Assembly: GCF_020532665.2 (NCBI RefSeq)
Contig: NZ_JAIWPG020000017.1
Coordinates: 1 to 64,000 of the forward strand
Reading direction: 5' to 3'
Length of the DNA stretch: 64,000 nucleotides
DNA from: Lelliottia sp. WAP21
GTDB lineage: Bacteria > Pseudomonadota > Gammaproteobacteria > Enterobacterales > Enterobacteriaceae
The position numbers were made by a program, and so were the translations under genes. The notes beneath the pieces are model-generated. The model was not told the DNA's origin. It did not search any database and saw nothing but the letters and a program-made list of their open reading frames with translations. Positions 39,628 to 50,562 of the stretch are shown piece by piece (position 1 is the first letter of the stretch; each line of letters begins with the position of its first letter).

Positions 39628-40494
39628 ATGACTCTCGAGCAAGCCACCATTAAATTGTTCACTGACACAGAACGATTCACTCAACTCGCAGGCTATTACG
39701 AAGAGGAGCGGCACACCGTCTGGATGATGTTGCGTGCTCAGCCACGCCCTTGTTTCAACCATGCCTTAATTGAAGAAATCATGAATATGTCATGGCTGGT
39801 CAGGCAATCGGGATTTGTCGTGGATTTTTGGGTGACCGGTTCGCTGGTGCCTGACATGTACAATACAGGCGGGGATTTACGCTTTTTTGTCGAGTGTATT
39901 CAGAACGGGCGCCGCGAGGCGTTACGAGCGTATGCGCGAGCCTGCGTTGACTGTGTCCATGCCGCTTCGCGCGGATTCGATACCGGGGCCATTACCTTAG
40001 CCATGGTAGAGGGAAGCGCGCTCGGAGGAGGATTTGAGGCGGCACTGGCACACCATTTTGTGCTGGGGCAAAGCGATGCTCGCCTTGGATTCCCGGAAAT
40101 CGCCTTTAATCTGTTTCCGGGCATGGGCGGATATTCACTGGTGGCACGACGCGCAGGCATGAAACTCGCTGAAGACCTGATTTATAAAGGTGAATCTCAT
40201 ACCGCAGAATGGTACGAACAGCGCGGTCTGGTGGACGTTCTGTTTGAGCCAGGACAAGGTTATTTGGCGACAAGAACGTTTATCGATACCTTACAGCCGA
40301 AAATGAACGGCGTCAGGGCCATGCTACGTGCCCGTGCACGCGTGTTACAGCTGCCACGTAGTGAGTTAATGGATATCACGGAAGATTGGGTCGACGCGGC
40401 GTTTTGTCTGGAGCCTAAGGACATTGCCTATATGGAACGTCTCGTCATGCTGCAAAATCGCCATCAGGCAGCGGGTATGCGTAAAGCCAGCTAA
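39628..40494 (+). CDS. rpfF: RpfF, crotonase-family DSF/BDSF fatty-acid signal synthase
   Basis: 288 residues of the crotonase fold. The family converts 3-hydroxyacyl-ACP to a cis-2-unsaturated fatty acid by dehydration and thioester cleavage, releasing the diffusible signal factor. The two catalytic glutamates are visible in [14 protein letters not shown] (E137) and [17 protein letters not shown] (E157). A good AGAGGAAA site precedes the ATG. It is convergent with rpfR, its stop overlapping the rpfR stop, as known in Cronobacter and Enterobacter. E. coli K-12 has no rpfF here. The exact chain length of the product cannot be read from the sequence. Confidence 0.92.
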   Translation: MTLEQATIKLFTDTERFTQLAGYYEEERHTVWMMLRAQPRPCFNHALIEEIMNMSWLVRQSGFVVDFWVTGSLVPDMYNTGGDLRFFVECIQNGRREALRAYARACVDCVHAASRGFDTGAITLAMVEGSALGGGFEAALAHHFVLGQSDARLGFPEIAFNLFPGMGGYSLVARRAGMKLAEDLIYKGESHTAEWYEQRGLVDVLFEPGQGYLATRTFIDTLQPKMNGVRAMLRARARVLQLPRSELMDITEDWVDAAFCLEPKDIAYMERLVMLQNRHQAAGMRKAS

Positions 40495-42482
40495 CGTTTA
40501 TTTTTGGCCTGATAGCGTTTAAACCATCGCTCGAATGAGGCAGCGGGCATGGGCTTAGCAAATAAAAAACCCTGCCGTTCGTTGACGCCATTCTTCGTCA
40601 GAAAGGCGTCTTCTTTTGCACTTTCGACGCCTTCTGCAATCACCTGCAGATTCAGTGCCTGGGCTACTGCGACAATAGCGCGCACCAGTGACTGAGAGAT
40701 AGATTGTTTGTGAATATCGCGCACGAACAGCTGATCGAGTTTGATGGCATCAATGGGGAAACGTGCCAGCTGCGACAGAGAGGAGTATCCCGTGCCAAAG
40801 TCATCAAGGTGTATTTGTGCCCCTAACTGACTAAATTGTTGGATCACGGAAAGCGCCAGCTCCTCATTTTCAATGAGGCAGCTTTCGGTTAATTCGACAT
40901 CGATGGGGCAATATTCAAAATGAAGATCTTTCAGTGCCTGTTTAAGGTCGCTAAAAATAGTCTGATCGGCCAGTTGTCGGGCAGAAACGTTAACCGCCAC
41001 GCGCAGATTAATCCCTTTGTCTCGCCATTTTGCCACTTGCTGAACAACATCCAGCATCACCCACCGTCCAAGGGGGACTATAAGACCAGACTCTTCCGCG
41101 TAGGAGATAAACTCCAGCGGGGGGATTAAACCTCGTTCCGGGGACTGCCAGCGAACCAGTGCCTCCAGACTTCTGACCTCTCCCCGCCAGGTTATTTTGG
41201 GCTGATAGTGAATCAGCAGCTGGTCGTTATCCAGGGCTTTACGCAGGTTGGTGTCCAGCCAAAGATACTCAAACACCCGTTGATTCATCTCAGGGGAGAA
41301 GACCGTAAACTTACCGCGTCCGCTCTCTTTCGCGGTATACATCGCGGTATCCGCGTTACGGATTACGCTCTCGCGATCGGTACCGTGCTGAGGCGCGAGG
41401 GCGATCCCCAGCGAGCAGCCCGTGTAGATCTCAATAAGGCCGATGCGGAATGGCTGGCGCAAACGCGTCAGAATACGCGATGCCATCGCCTCCAGTGAAC
41501 CCTGGGAGGTGTCGGTGGCAAGGACGATAAATTCATCCCCGCCAAGTCGCGCCAGGACCTGGCCCTCATCCAGACAACTCAGGATGGCCAATGCCACCGC
41601 CTGCAATAACTGATCGCCAAACATATGACCGTAGGCGTCATTCACTTTCTTAAAGTTATCGAGATCGAGATAGACAACGCCCACCTGGGTTTCACCCCGG
41701 CTGGCGATAGCATCGCTGATCAGGTCGTGTATTGCGTTACGGTTGGGAAGGCCGGTGATGGTGTCGGTGTTAGCCAGAACGCGTAACCGCTCCTGGGCAC
41801 GTCGTTCTTCGGTGATATCGGTGCCAGAACAGATGAGAAAGATTTCATTTTTCCCGCTGCCGCTGTGGACGAATTTATTTCTGAACAGAAACAATCGTTG
41901 CCCTTTACGCGTCTTAATCCAGCGCTCAACTTCGTACGAACTGCCATTACGGAAAAAACCGCTGATATTGCGTTTTGAGGCGGCCGCTTCGCTGCGGCTC
42001 ATAAAGAGCTTAAAGACGTTTTGTCCAATGACTTCCTGTTCTTTCAGGCCTGTGTATTCTTCGCACAGACGATTAAAACGTTGAATATTGCCTTGTTGAT
42101 CGAGAATGACGATGACGGAGTTAGCTTCGGAAACCACCTGTTCGGCAAAAGAGAGTCCCTGCGCAAGATCGCGCGCAACAGAAGGGGTATCGTTCCACGC
42201 GGAGGCGGTGCCCGCCCACTCTTTTTTAGTAATTTTGCGCCCAACGAGATGAACAGGAACATCTGTACCGTAAAGGGAAAGCGTCATGGTGATGCTGGAG
42301 GTAATAACGGTTAATTGACGAATCAGCTCTGCCTGATCGTCATTTAACGCCACCACCTGGGTGATATCTGCACTTTCACTGGCGGCCAGATGCAAAGCAT
42401 TACTGTCTGCGGAAAGCCGCCACCAGGGACTGTGCGTCCCCATGTAACGAAACAGCAAGTTATGCTCAAGTTCGTCAATCAT
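40491..42482 (-). CDS. rpfR: RpfR (PdeR/YciR-type), DSF receptor with PAS-GGDEF-EAL domains
   Basis: 663 residues (E. coli PdeR/YciR 661). An N-terminal RpfF-interaction domain (about 1-95) precedes a PAS domain (about 110-225), which binds the fatty-acid signal in relatives. Then come GGDEF (314-318, intact) and EAL (440-442, intact). Binding of BDSF to PAS raises the cyclic-di-GMP phosphodiesterase activity. No RxxD inhibitory site precedes GGDEF. The stop overlaps that of rpfF, giving a convergent signal-synthase/receptor pair. In E. coli the same protein lacks an rpfF partner. Confidence 0.94.
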   Translation of the reverse strand: MIDELEHNLLFRYMGTHSPWWRLSADSNALHLAASESADITQVVALNDDQAELIRQLTVITSSITMTLSLYGTDVPVHLVGRKITKKEWAGTASAWNDTPSVARDLAQGLSFAEQVVSEANSVIVILDQQGNIQRFNRLCEEYTGLKEQEVIGQNVFKLFMSRSEAAASKRNISGFFRNGSSYEVERWIKTRKGQRLFLFRNKFVHSGSGKNEIFLICSGTDITEERRAQERLRVLANTDTITGLPNRNAIHDLISDAIASRGETQVGVVYLDLDNFKKVNDAYGHMFGDQLLQAVALAILSCLDEGQVLARLGGDEFIVLATDTSQGSLEAMASRILTRLRQPFRIGLIEIYTGCSLGIALAPQHGTDRESVIRNADTAMYTAKESGRGKFTVFSPEMNQRVFEYLWLDTNLRKALDNDQLLIHYQPKITWRGEVRSLEALVRWQSPERGLIPPLEFISYAEESGLIVPLGRWVMLDVVQQVAKWRDKGINLRVAVNVSARQLADQTIFSDLKQALKDLHFEYCPIDVELTESCLIENEELALSVIQQFSQLGAQIHLDDFGTGYSSLSQLARFPIDAIKLDQLFVRDIHKQSISQSLVRAIVAVAQALNLQVIAEGVESAKEDAFLTKNGVNERQGFLFAKPMPAASFERWFKRYQAKNKR

Positions 42483-42803
42483 GCTTTCTTCCGACCTCGC
42501 TCAATGGCGCAAATTTATTCATTTCACTTCGAGTTTTCCGCTACAACGAAACGGTAGAATCGAGTTGAACTTATTGTTTTTCCCTTCGTTCTTCATTTTT
42601 GAGGAGATATGAGCAAAATGATACAAGTGGATAATAATTCGAGTAACCAACGATGACCATGCTCTTTTACTGTAGATAACGGCGTTTGTTTTTGCGGGGT
42701 AAAAGCGGAAAATATTGATAAAAAGTGATGAGTGCGAGGTTTATGAGGTAAAGAGAAATGTCGGCTTTCCCGTAAACGAAAAAGCCGACATTTTAATCGG
42801 TTA
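42483..42803 (-). other. Gap between rnb and rpfR, with a terminator hairpin
   Basis: No gene is seen in these 321 bp. A long stem, AAATGTCGGCTTT (42756-42768) paired with AAAGCCGACATTT (42781-42793), stands directly after the rnb stop and is its likely terminator. The remainder, AT-rich, should contain the rpfR promoter. Confidence 0.65.
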
Positions 42804-44738
42804 TCAGGCGACCGGGCGCGCAATCACGCTACGCGTTTCCATACGAACTTCAGCGATAGTGACATCAATCACATCCGTGACTTTATAGACGGTTTCGCCT
42901 TTAATCTGCACCGAGCCATTTTCCTGGCTGCAAACCAGTTCATCCCGGACGGCATGCAGGAACGGAGCAGGGATAAAGGCAACGGCACCGTTATCCACCA
43001 GACGCACACGCATCCCGCCACGGCTGATATCGATAATCTCAGCAGCAAAGCGCGTGTCTGTACCGGCTTTATCCTTCAGGAAGCGGGCATACAGCCAGTC
43101 TCCCACGTCACGCTCCGCCATACGATTCAGGCGACGACGTTCTGCCATCTGCACGGTGGCTTCATCCTGTGGACGCGCAATGGTTTCACCTTTCACGATC
43201 GCTTTCAGCAGGCGGTGGTTAACCATGTCGCCATACTTACGGATCGGCGAGGTCCAGGTCGCATACGCTTCGAGACCCAGTCCAAAGTGCGGGCCAGGTT
43301 CGGTGCTGATTTCCGCATAGGACTGGAAGCGGCGAATACGGCTGTCCAGGAAACCGGACGGTTGGGCATCCAGTTCGCGACGCAATTTACAGAAGCCTTC
43401 CAGCGTCAGCACCTCTTGAGGATCGACATGCACATCATGATTTTTCAGGAGGGCGGCCAGTGCTTCCGTATTGGCCGGATCGAAACCGGTATGCACGTTG
43501 TAGATACCAAAGCCGAGTTTGTCGCGCAGGATACGTGCCGCACAGATGTTGGCCGAAATCATGGACTCTTCAACGATGCGGTTAGCGATACGACGCGGTT
43601 CGGCCACGATGTCCAGCACTTCGCCTTTCTCACCCAGGACGAAGCGATAATCAGGACGGTCTTTGAAGACCAGCGCATGCGTTTGACGCCATTCGCTACG
43701 GTTAAGACAGACACGATGCAGCAAACGAATCTGCTGTGCAATGGCCTCGTCTGGCGGTGTCCAGCTGCCGGTGTTTTCCAGCCAGTCAGAGACTTCGTCA
43801 TAAACCAGTTTTGCTTTTGATTCGATGGTTGCCGCAAAGAATTCAATGTCGTCTTCGATGGTGCCATCGCCAGCAATGGTCATGCGACAGGCGAGGACAG
43901 GGCGAATTTCATTGGCACGCAGCGAGCAGAGATCGTCTGAAAGCTCGCGCGGAAGCATCGGGATGTTAAAGCCTGGCAGGTAGTTGGTGAAAGCACGTAC
44001 TTTCGCGGAATTATCCAGCTTGCTGCCTTCAGCGATCCACGCGGTAGGATCGGCAATCGCCACCGTTAAATGCAGCTTACCGTCGGCGCCTTCTTCAGCA
44101 TACAGCGCATCATCCATATCTTCCGTGCTGGCACTGTCGATGGTAACAAAGCTCAGCGCCGTCAAATCGCGACGTTCGAGGCCTTCATCGAGCATCTCGG
44201 TGGCCACGCCGTTTGGCGCTTCTTTTTCCAGGTTATGCCGGGCGAGCGTTACCCACCACGGAACAAAATGATCCTCGCCAAAGGTGATGAACTGGGTCAG
44301 TTCAGCATAAAAACCGCGATCGCCTTTCAGAGGATGACGGCGCATCTGTGCAACGGCCCAGTCACCCTCTTTAAAGTCGTGTTCAACGCCGCGTTCAGCG
44401 CGGCAGGGGATCGCCTCTTTTAAGAGAGGATGATCCGGCACAATCGCTAAGCGGTCGTCTTTTTTTTGCACCCGGCCCACAAAGCGGGTCAGGAAAGGTT
44501 CGATGAGTTCTTCTGGCTCGGCTGATTCACGATCTTTTTCAGTGTGAATAACCGCCGTGACGCGGTCGCCGTGCATCACTTTCTTCATCTGCGGAGGTGG
44601 AATGAAGTAGCTTTTCTGTGCATCGACTTCAAGGAAGCCAAAGCCTTTTTCCGTGGCTTTGACAACGCCTTCTGCACGCGGCGTCTGAGAATGCAGTTGC
44701 TGTTTAAGCTGCGCTAGCAGCGGGTTATCCTGAAGCAT
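42804..44738 (-). CDS. rnb: Exoribonuclease II
   Basis: 644 residues, as in E. coli RNase II, the 3'-to-5' processive exonuclease. Two cold-shock RNA-binding domains (about 1-170) precede the RNB domain, whose metal aspartates stand in [17 protein letters not shown] (about residues 200-210). A C-terminal S1 domain has [20 protein letters not shown]. Nothing is missing. Confidence 0.97.
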   Translation of the reverse strand: MLQDNPLLAQLKQQLHSQTPRAEGVVKATEKGFGFLEVDAQKSYFIPPPQMKKVMHGDRVTAVIHTEKDRESAEPEELIEPFLTRFVGRVQKKDDRLAIVPDHPLLKEAIPCRAERGVEHDFKEGDWAVAQMRRHPLKGDRGFYAELTQFITFGEDHFVPWWVTLARHNLEKEAPNGVATEMLDEGLERRDLTALSFVTIDSASTEDMDDALYAEEGADGKLHLTVAIADPTAWIAEGSKLDNSAKVRAFTNYLPGFNIPMLPRELSDDLCSLRANEIRPVLACRMTIAGDGTIEDDIEFFAATIESKAKLVYDEVSDWLENTGSWTPPDEAIAQQIRLLHRVCLNRSEWRQTHALVFKDRPDYRFVLGEKGEVLDIVAEPRRIANRIVEESMISANICAARILRDKLGFGIYNVHTGFDPANTEALAALLKNHDVHVDPQEVLTLEGFCKLRRELDAQPSGFLDSRIRRFQSYAEISTEPGPHFGLGLEAYATWTSPIRKYGDMVNHRLLKAIVKGETIARPQDEATVQMAERRRLNRMAERDVGDWLYARFLKDKAGTDTRFAAEIIDISRGGMRVRLVDNGAVAFIPAPFLHAVRDELVCSQENGSVQIKGETVYKVTDVIDVTIAEVRMETRSVIARPVA

Positions 44739-44826
44739 AGTGTTCTATTTTAGTAGCCATTGAGCGGCTCACAGTTTTACGCGATTCTGACTGCTACAGC
44801 AAGCGCTCTTTAGGTAACAAGTAGGG

Positions 44827-45825
44827 TTATTCTCCCGCACGAAGCGCGATGTGTAACCGATCAAGCCAGCCGCAAAAAGCGCGCCATGCGAGAAGGGTAA
44901 CGGCCTGCTCGACGGCGATACCTGCACTCAATAAGGGGGTAAATTGCGCTGCACTAAAACGATCGGGTGACTGATTAAGTAATTCAATCGCGCTTTTCAC
45001 ACTGTCATTATTCAGCGGAGACAGCCCGGCATCGTTAAACCCGTTCGTCAGAATTTCGCCCATACAATCGAGCACGCGGGGTTCGTGGCTGAGCACGGCG
45101 GACACATTCTGCAGGGGCGCAGTGGATTGCCAGCGGACGAACGACTCCATCTGCCGGGCACTGGCGAAGCGCAACTCCACCTCAGGCAAAAATGATTGCC
45201 ATGCCCCAGGACTGACTCTGGGCTCGGTATGGGGTTGAATATGATGACCCGGTAACCAGCGCACAGGTTGACCTAACATCGCCTGAAAGAGCGCCACGAC
45301 ACGCGCCTGGAAGCCGATAAACCCGATGATCTGATTGAGCAGCACAATGTCATACATCGTCAGCCCCACTTCATCGAGCTGCTGTTGCGCTTTGGCATCA
45401 ATGATATTTGGCGAGCAGGTTAGCTGGCGAGCGTACTGGGTGAGTTGAGCAAGACGACGATTGCTTTCCCGGGAAGAATCAGGACCGGGAAGTGGCGTGA
45501 GCAGGGCAGCGTAATGGTTACACAAGCGCTGCACTCCGCACGCCTGGGCGACCGTCAACGCCGTGCTTAAACGGTCGTAAGCGCTCAGAGTATGCAACCG
45601 ACTCACCTGTACCCGCAGCGGAAAAAGCAGACCGCAGAGCGTGCGGGCGGGATGTAGCCAGTTTTCACATGCGGCAGTTATCTCTTCAGGCAAGGCGAGA
45701 TCGAGCAAAAAGCGATCGTCGACGTTAGCGGCTTCGGGGACCAGTGGCAGAACCTCATCCGAACGGTGATTCGTCTGGGTTTCGTGATACCAGTGGCCTT
45801 TGCCGGAAAAACGGCGTTGTTCCAT
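44827..45825 (-). CDS. yciW: YciW, CMD-domain/peroxidase-like protein
   Basis: 332 residues. It starts MEQRRFSGKGHWYHETQ and matches E. coli YciW at the same place between rnb and fabI. The family has an all-helical AhpD/CMD-type fold; the E. coli gene belongs to the sulfur-starvation (Cbl/CysB) set and has been linked to cysteine metabolism. The enzymatic reaction is unknown. The protein may be somewhat shorter at the C-terminus than the E. coli one. Start assigned from MEQR conservation. Confidence 0.85.
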   Translation of the reverse strand: MEQRRFSGKGHWYHETQTNHRSDEVLPLVPEAANVDDRFLLDLALPEEITAACENWLHPARTLCGLLFPLRVQVSRLHTLSAYDRLSTALTVAQACGVQRLCNHYAALLTPLPGPDSSRESNRRLAQLTQYARQLTCSPNIIDAKAQQQLDEVGLTMYDIVLLNQIIGFIGFQARVVALFQAMLGQPVRWLPGHHIQPHTEPRVSPGAWQSFLPEVELRFASARQMESFVRWQSTAPLQNVSAVLSHEPRVLDCMGEILTNGFNDAGLSPLNNDSVKSAIELLNQSPDRFSAAQFTPLLSAGIAVEQAVTLLAWRAFCGWLDRLHIALRAGE

Positions 45826-45948
45826 GTGCGTTCCTTGATCTCAAATGGCGATCACTATCCTGGCGCATGGCTTTACAAGGGAAAAATATTGTTAGGTGAT
45901 AACAAATAGCGGAACGGAATAAAGAAAGGAAACCCGACGAAATTTAAA

Positions 45949-45970
45949 CCTGGCAGCAGGCGCTGCCAGG
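45949..45970 (-). terminator. Terminator after fabI
   Basis: CCTGGCAGC and GCTGCCAGG pair; on the reverse strand TTTAAATTT follows. It lies 37 bp past the fabI stop. Confidence 0.85.
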
Positions 45971-46006
45971 TCACATTCTTCCCCATCGTTCGGGGAAGTT
46001 ATGCGT

Positions 46007-46795
46007 TTATTTGATTTCCAGCTCGTTCATTGCAGCGATGTTGAAACCGCCATCAACGTGTACGACTTCACCGGAAATACCCGCTGACAGGTCTGAGCAC
46101 AGGAATGCAGCAGAGTTGCCCACGTCTTCGATAGTCACGGTGCGGCGAATCGGGGTAACCGCTTCGCAATGTGCCAGCATTTTACGGAAATCTTTAATGC
46201 CGGAAGCCGCCAGAGTACGGATTGGACCCGCAGAGATACCGTTAACACGCACGCCTTCCGGACCCATCGCGTTCGCCATGTAACGCACGTTCGCTTCCAG
46301 AGAGGCTTTAGCCAGACCCATTACGTTGTAGTTAGGGATAGCACGTTCTGCGCCCAGATAAGACAGGGTCAACAGGGCAGAGCCTGGGTTCAGCATTTCG
46401 CGGCAGGCTTTCGCCATGGCCACAAAGCTGTAAGAGCTGATGTCGTGTGCGATTTTAAAGCCTTCACGGGTTACCGCGTTCACGTAGTCGCCGTCCAGCT
46501 GGTCGCCAGGTGCAAAGCCGATAGAGTGAACGAAACCGTCAAATTTCGGCCACGTTTTTGCCAGTTCAGCAAACATACCATCGATGCTTTCATCTTGAGC
46601 AACGTCACATTCCAGAACAATGCTGGAACCGAGCTGCGCGGCAAACTCTTCAACACGGCCTTTCAGCTTGTCGTTCTGGTAGGTGAACGCCAGCTCAGCG
46701 CCTTCGCGATGCATTGCCTGTGCGATGCCGTATGCGATGGACAGTTTGCTGGCAACACCGGTCACCAGAATGCGCTTACCGGAAAGAAAACCCAT
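46007..46795 (-). CDS. fabI: Enoyl-ACP reductase (NADH)
   Basis: 262 residues, as in E. coli. It reduces enoyl-ACP in the last step of each fatty-acid elongation round. The Y-x6-K catalytic pair is in [19 protein letters not shown] (Y156, K163). The positions tied to triclosan sensitivity, G93 (HSIGFAPG), M159 (YNVMGL) and F203 (IKDFRKM), carry the sensitive-type residues. The start at 46795 ([17 protein letters not shown]) is conserved; the frame extends upstream without similarity. Confidence 0.98.
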   Translation of the reverse strand: MGFLSGKRILVTGVASKLSIAYGIAQAMHREGAELAFTYQNDKLKGRVEEFAAQLGSSIVLECDVAQDESIDGMFAELAKTWPKFDGFVHSIGFAPGDQLDGDYVNAVTREGFKIAHDISSYSFVAMAKACREMLNPGSALLTLSYLGAERAIPNYNVMGLAKASLEANVRYMANAMGPEGVRVNGISAGPIRTLAASGIKDFRKMLAHCEAVTPIRRTVTIEDVGNSAAFLCSDLSAGISGEVVHVDGGFNIAAMNELEIK

Positions 46796-46919
46796 AGCTT
46801 TAATCCTTATATTCATTGTTGTGGCGAACACCATCTCGATGTGGCGATCGTCGTTAAAACGCGGCGATAATATCACGTGTCGCGTTCAGAGTTAATCCGA
46901 CCACTTTATCCTGTAAAAA

Positions 46920-47726
46920 TCACTTATCTTTACGCCAGGCATCTGCCGTCAGCGCTTCACCAAAATGGCCGGCGATCAGTCGCCGGGTAAGGTCGTGCAG
47001 TGGAGAGGCCAGCACGTCGGCAGTGCTGCCACGTTCCACCACTTCGCCCTGGTGCATCACCAGCACCTGGTCACTAATGTGTTTCATCATGCCGAGATGC
47101 TGTGTGACGTAGATATAAGAGATACCCTGTTTTTCCTGTAATTCCAGCATCAGGTTAATTAACTGCGAACGCATCGACATGTCCAGCGAGGCCAGCGCTT
47201 CGTCAGCGATTATCACCTTTGGTCTCAGGATCAGCGCGCGCGCCAGGCCCAAACGTTGTTTCTGCCCCGGTGCCAGCATGTGCGGATAGTAGCTGACGTG
47301 ATCCGGCAGCAATCCCACCAGACGCAACGTCTCGATCACGCGTTTACGGCGTGCCTCCGGCTCCAGATCGGTGTTCAGGCGCAGCGGAAAATCCAGAATC
47401 TGCGAAATACGCTGGCGCGGATTAAGCGATGTCGACGGGTCCTGGAAGATCATGCGAATGCGCTGACTGCGGAAGGAGTAATCGCCAAAAGAGAGAAAAT
47501 GGTCGTCGATCAATACATCGCCGGTCGTGGGTTCAACCATGCCTGCCAGCATTTTGGCGAGCGTCGATTTTCCCGAACCATTCTCACCAATGATCGCCAG
47601 CGTCTGTTTTTCTCGCAGGGTAAAGCTGAGCGGCTTGACGGCTTCAACCGTCTGACGATGAAACAGGCCCGTACGATAGCGAAAGGTCTTACTTAAATTG
47701 CGAACTTCAAGCAACGTTTCGACCAT
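46920..47726 (-). CDS. sapF: SapF, ABC-transporter ATPase
   Basis: 268 residues, as in E. coli. Walker A is IIGENGSGKSTLAKM (about 41-55) and Walker B KVIIADEALASLD. The signature loop reads APGQKQRLGLARAL, without the usual LSGGQ, as in E. coli SapF. It is the last gene of sapABCDF, one base after sapD. The system is known for antimicrobial peptide resistance and, in E. coli, putrescine export (SapBCDF). Confidence 0.96.
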   Translation of the reverse strand: MVETLLEVRNLSKTFRYRTGLFHRQTVEAVKPLSFTLREKQTLAIIGENGSGKSTLAKMLAGMVEPTTGDVLIDDHFLSFGDYSFRSQRIRMIFQDPSTSLNPRQRISQILDFPLRLNTDLEPEARRKRVIETLRLVGLLPDHVSYYPHMLAPGQKQRLGLARALILRPKVIIADEALASLDMSMRSQLINLMLELQEKQGISYIYVTQHLGMMKHISDQVLVMHQGEVVERGSTADVLASPLHDLTRRLIAGHFGEALTADAWRKDK

Positions 47727-47727
47727 T

Positions 47728-48720
47728 TCACTCTCTCTCCATGTTCAGCGGGAAATGGCAGGCATAAAGGTGATTTTTGGCGCCAGCCAGTCGCGGGGTT
47801 TCGATACATTTACGCTGAGCATAGGGGCAACGAGGCCCAAGACGACAGCCGATGGGTAAAGACTCCAGGAGCGGAATCGCCCCGGGCAGCGTGTTAAGGC
47901 GGCTCTTATGCGGCATTGCGCTGCCAAAATCAGGGATCGCGCGGATTAACGCCTGGGTGTAAGGGTGATGGGGCGTATTCACCAGATCTTCACTGATGGC
48001 CGTCTCCACGGTTTGCCCGCAGTACATCACGTCGATTTTATCCGCCCATTTGCTCAGCATCTGCAGGTCGTGGCTAATCAGTAAAATCGTGGTGTTGTTA
48101 TTCTGATTCAGCCGGGACAGGAGGCGAAATATCTGCGCCTGGGTGGTTGGCTCCATGGCATTCGTGGGTTCATCCGCAATCAACAGACGCGGCTGGTTCG
48201 CCAGCGCAATGGCGATCATGACCTTCTGACACTCCCCGTCGGTCAGTTCGTACGGGAAACTGCGCATAGCATCTTTGTGATCTTTGATCCCGACGCGGTG
48301 CAACAGTTCAATGGCCCGGCGTTTACGCCAGCCGAGACGTTGCCACCACCGGCCTTTGTAAGTCCAGGCCGGAATATTTTGCATCAGCTGTTTGCCGATA
48401 CGCTCGGAAGGATCCAGACAGGATTGTGGTTCCTGGAAGATCATCGATACGTTATGACCCACCAGCTTGCGTCGTTCCCGGGCGGAAAGCCGGAGCAGGT
48501 CAATATCGTCAAAGCGCATGCGGTCTGCGGTTACGCGCCAGTTATCTTTCGCCACGCCACAGATGGCTTTGGCAATTAAACTTTTGCCGGAACCGGATTC
48601 ACCCACCAGCCCGCGAATTTCGCCCTCTGCAAGCGTGATGCTGATGCGATCGACCGCTTTCACCCAGCCTTCGCCGGTTTTAAATTCAATGGTCAGATTG
48701 CGGATATCAAGTAATGGCAT
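47728..48720 (-). CDS. sapD: SapD, ABC-transporter ATPase
   Basis: 330 residues, as in E. coli. Walker A is [19 protein letters not shown] and the signature [15 protein letters not shown] is degenerate. A C-terminal oligopeptide-transporter extension carries several cysteines ([15 protein letters not shown]), typical of OppD/DppD-type subunits. E. coli SapD is also linked to potassium uptake by Trk as TrkE. Its ATG overlaps the end of sapC by one base. Confidence 0.96.
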   Translation of the reverse strand: MPLLDIRNLTIEFKTGEGWVKAVDRISITLAEGEIRGLVGESGSGKSLIAKAICGVAKDNWRVTADRMRFDDIDLLRLSARERRKLVGHNVSMIFQEPQSCLDPSERIGKQLMQNIPAWTYKGRWWQRLGWRKRRAIELLHRVGIKDHKDAMRSFPYELTDGECQKVMIAIALANQPRLLIADEPTNAMEPTTQAQIFRLLSRLNQNNNTTILLISHDLQMLSKWADKIDVMYCGQTVETAISEDLVNTPHHPYTQALIRAIPDFGSAMPHKSRLNTLPGAIPLLESLPIGCRLGPRCPYAQRKCIETPRLAGAKNHLYACHFPLNMERE

Positions 48721-49610
48721 TATTGCACCCCCGCGTTAATGGCGCGACGTATGCCATCGCCCAGCAGGTTGATAAGGAGAACGCTGACCATGATCGCCGC
48801 ACCGGGCAGCATCACCGTCCAGGGGGCGACATAGATTAATTCTAGCGCGTCACCCAGCATCGCTCCCCATTCCGGTGAAGGAAGCTGCGCGCCAAGATCG
48901 AGAAATCCCAGCGCGGCAATATCCAGAATTGCCATCGACAGGGCGCGAGTAATCTCGGTCACTAATCCGGCGGCGATATTGGGCATCACGGCAAACCAGA
49001 GAATATTCAGCGTGGTGGCACCATCCAGGCGCGCGGCGACCACGTACTCTTTTTCCAGCTCATCGTGAACCAGGCTGTAAACTGAACGAACCATACGCGG
49101 CAGCAATGCCAGCCAGACGGCAAACATAGCGTGCGAAAGGTGCGGTCCGGCAAAGGCGACAACGATAATCGCCAGCAGCAAAGAGGGGATAGAGAGCAGC
49201 GTATCCAGAATATGGTTGAGCACCGCAGAACGCAGTCCGTGCGTGGAACCCGCCACGACGCCCAGCACCAGGCCAAAGACGGTTGCGGCGAAGGTCACCA
49301 CAAAAGCGCCGCCCACGGTAGGTGCGGCCCCACTCAGCAGTCGGCTTAAGACATCACGGCCCAGATCGTCTGTGCCCAGGAAAAACGAGACTTCGCCATA
49401 ACGGGACCATGACGGTGGCAGCAACTGATAGCCCATGAATTGCTGATCGAGCCCATAAGGGGCAAACCACGAACCCAACACGCACACCAGCACCAGCCCG
49501 CCACAGCCATACAAACCGATCATCGCCGCGGTGTCGCCATAAAATTTACGCCACACGGTGCGCAGCGCACCCGGCGTGCGCTTTTCACGGTAAACGCTAT
49601 CGTAAGGCAT
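48720..49610 (-). CDS. sapC: SapC, ABC-transporter permease
   Basis: 296 residues, as in E. coli. About six transmembrane helices and the permease EAA-type loop [20 protein letters not shown]. It pairs with SapB in the membrane. It overlaps sapB by 14 bases, so the two are translationally coupled. No frame damage. Confidence 0.96.
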   Translation of the reverse strand: MPYDSVYREKRTPGALRTVWRKFYGDTAAMIGLYGCGGLVLVCVLGSWFAPYGLDQQFMGYQLLPPSWSRYGEVSFFLGTDDLGRDVLSRLLSGAAPTVGGAFVVTFAATVFGLVLGVVAGSTHGLRSAVLNHILDTLLSIPSLLLAIIVVAFAGPHLSHAMFAVWLALLPRMVRSVYSLVHDELEKEYVVAARLDGATTLNILWFAVMPNIAAGLVTEITRALSMAILDIAALGFLDLGAQLPSPEWGAMLGDALELIYVAPWTVMLPGAAIMVSVLLINLLGDGIRRAINAGVQ

Positions 49611-50562
49611 ACCATTCCTTATGTTTCAACGGGTTGGCCATTGCCCCCAAAATATCAGATATCACATTCACAATAATCACCAGTGAACCAATCACCATGA
49701 CCCCGGCAGAGATCGCCGCATAGTCCTGCTGGCGAATGGCGTTAATCATCCAGCGCCCCAGGCCCGGCCAGCTAAAGACCATCTCAGTGATCATCGCCAG
49801 CGTTAGCATGGTAGAAAACTGTAAGCCCAGACGCGGGATCACCGGCGGCAGGGCGTTATGCAGCACGTGACGGCGTAAAATGGTCAGGCGGGACAGGCCA
49901 CGCGTCGCCGCAGCTTTGACGTAATTCTGGTCAAACACGTCGATGGTGCTGATGCGCATTAATCGGATCACTTCGGTGGTCGGCGCGACGGCCAGCGTGA
50001 GGACCGGCAACACCATGTGTCGCAGGGCACTGATGATCATCTCGTGACGCCATACTGAGTCAGAAAGCCAGGCGTCAATAAGAGCGAAGCCGGTGACGTT
50101 CTTAACGGTATAGAGCAGGTCAAAACGTCCCGACACCGGCAACCAGCCGAGGGTCAGCGAGAAGAATAACGTCAGCAGCAGCGCCAGCCAGAACACCGGT
50201 ATCGAAAAGCCTAGCAGGGCGAGGGCGCTAATCAACTTATCCTGCCATTTGTTGCGCGTAATCCCCGCCAGCATACCGACGGGGATCCCGACCAGCAGCG
50301 CAAAGCCAAAAGCCAGCAGGCAGAGTTCCATGGTGGCAGGGAACACTTCTTTGAGCTGTTCCGAAATCAGCTGCCCATTAATGCTGGAGACACCAAAATC
50401 CCAGTGCAGGACGCCGTTGAACCAGAAGACCCACGCATCCCAAAATGACGATCCCTGAAGCGGAGCATGAGGCGTGAAATAGCTCAGGCTGAAGCCGACA
50501 AAGGTCAGAAAGAAGAGGGTGAACGCCAGCAGCAACAATCGGCGTAAGGTAAAAATGATCAT
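49597..50562 (-). CDS. sapB: SapB, ABC-transporter permease
   Basis: 321 residues, as in E. coli, a DppB/OppB-type permease. The N-terminus starts [20 protein letters not shown]; the loop [20 protein letters not shown] contacts the ATPases. It overlaps the sapA stop by four bases and sapC by 14. Confidence 0.96.
   Translation of the reverse strand: MIIFTLRRLLLLAFTLFFLTFVGFSLSYFTPHAPLQGSSFWDAWVFWFNGVLHWDFGVSSINGQLISEQLKEVFPATMELCLLAFGFALLVGIPVGMLAGITRNKWQDKLISALALLGFSIPVFWLALLLTLFFSLTLGWLPVSGRFDLLYTVKNVTGFALIDAWLSDSVWRHEMIISALRHMVLPVLTLAVAPTTEVIRLMRISTIDVFDQNYVKAAATRGLSRLTILRRHVLHNALPPVIPRLGLQFSTMLTLAMITEMVFSWPGLGRWMINAIRQQDYAAISAGVMVIGSLVIIVNVISDILGAMANPLKHKEWYALR

Noticed and set aside
42954..43820. 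A 288-codon open frame on the forward strand
   Set aside because: It is antisense to rnb, whose RNase II sequence is unmistakable. The opposite-frame translation has shadow composition (many His, Arg, Gln) and no recognisable domain.
46169..46870. A 233-codon open frame on the forward strand
   Set aside because: Antisense to fabI and its leader. FabI is intact, and the antisense translation resembles no family.
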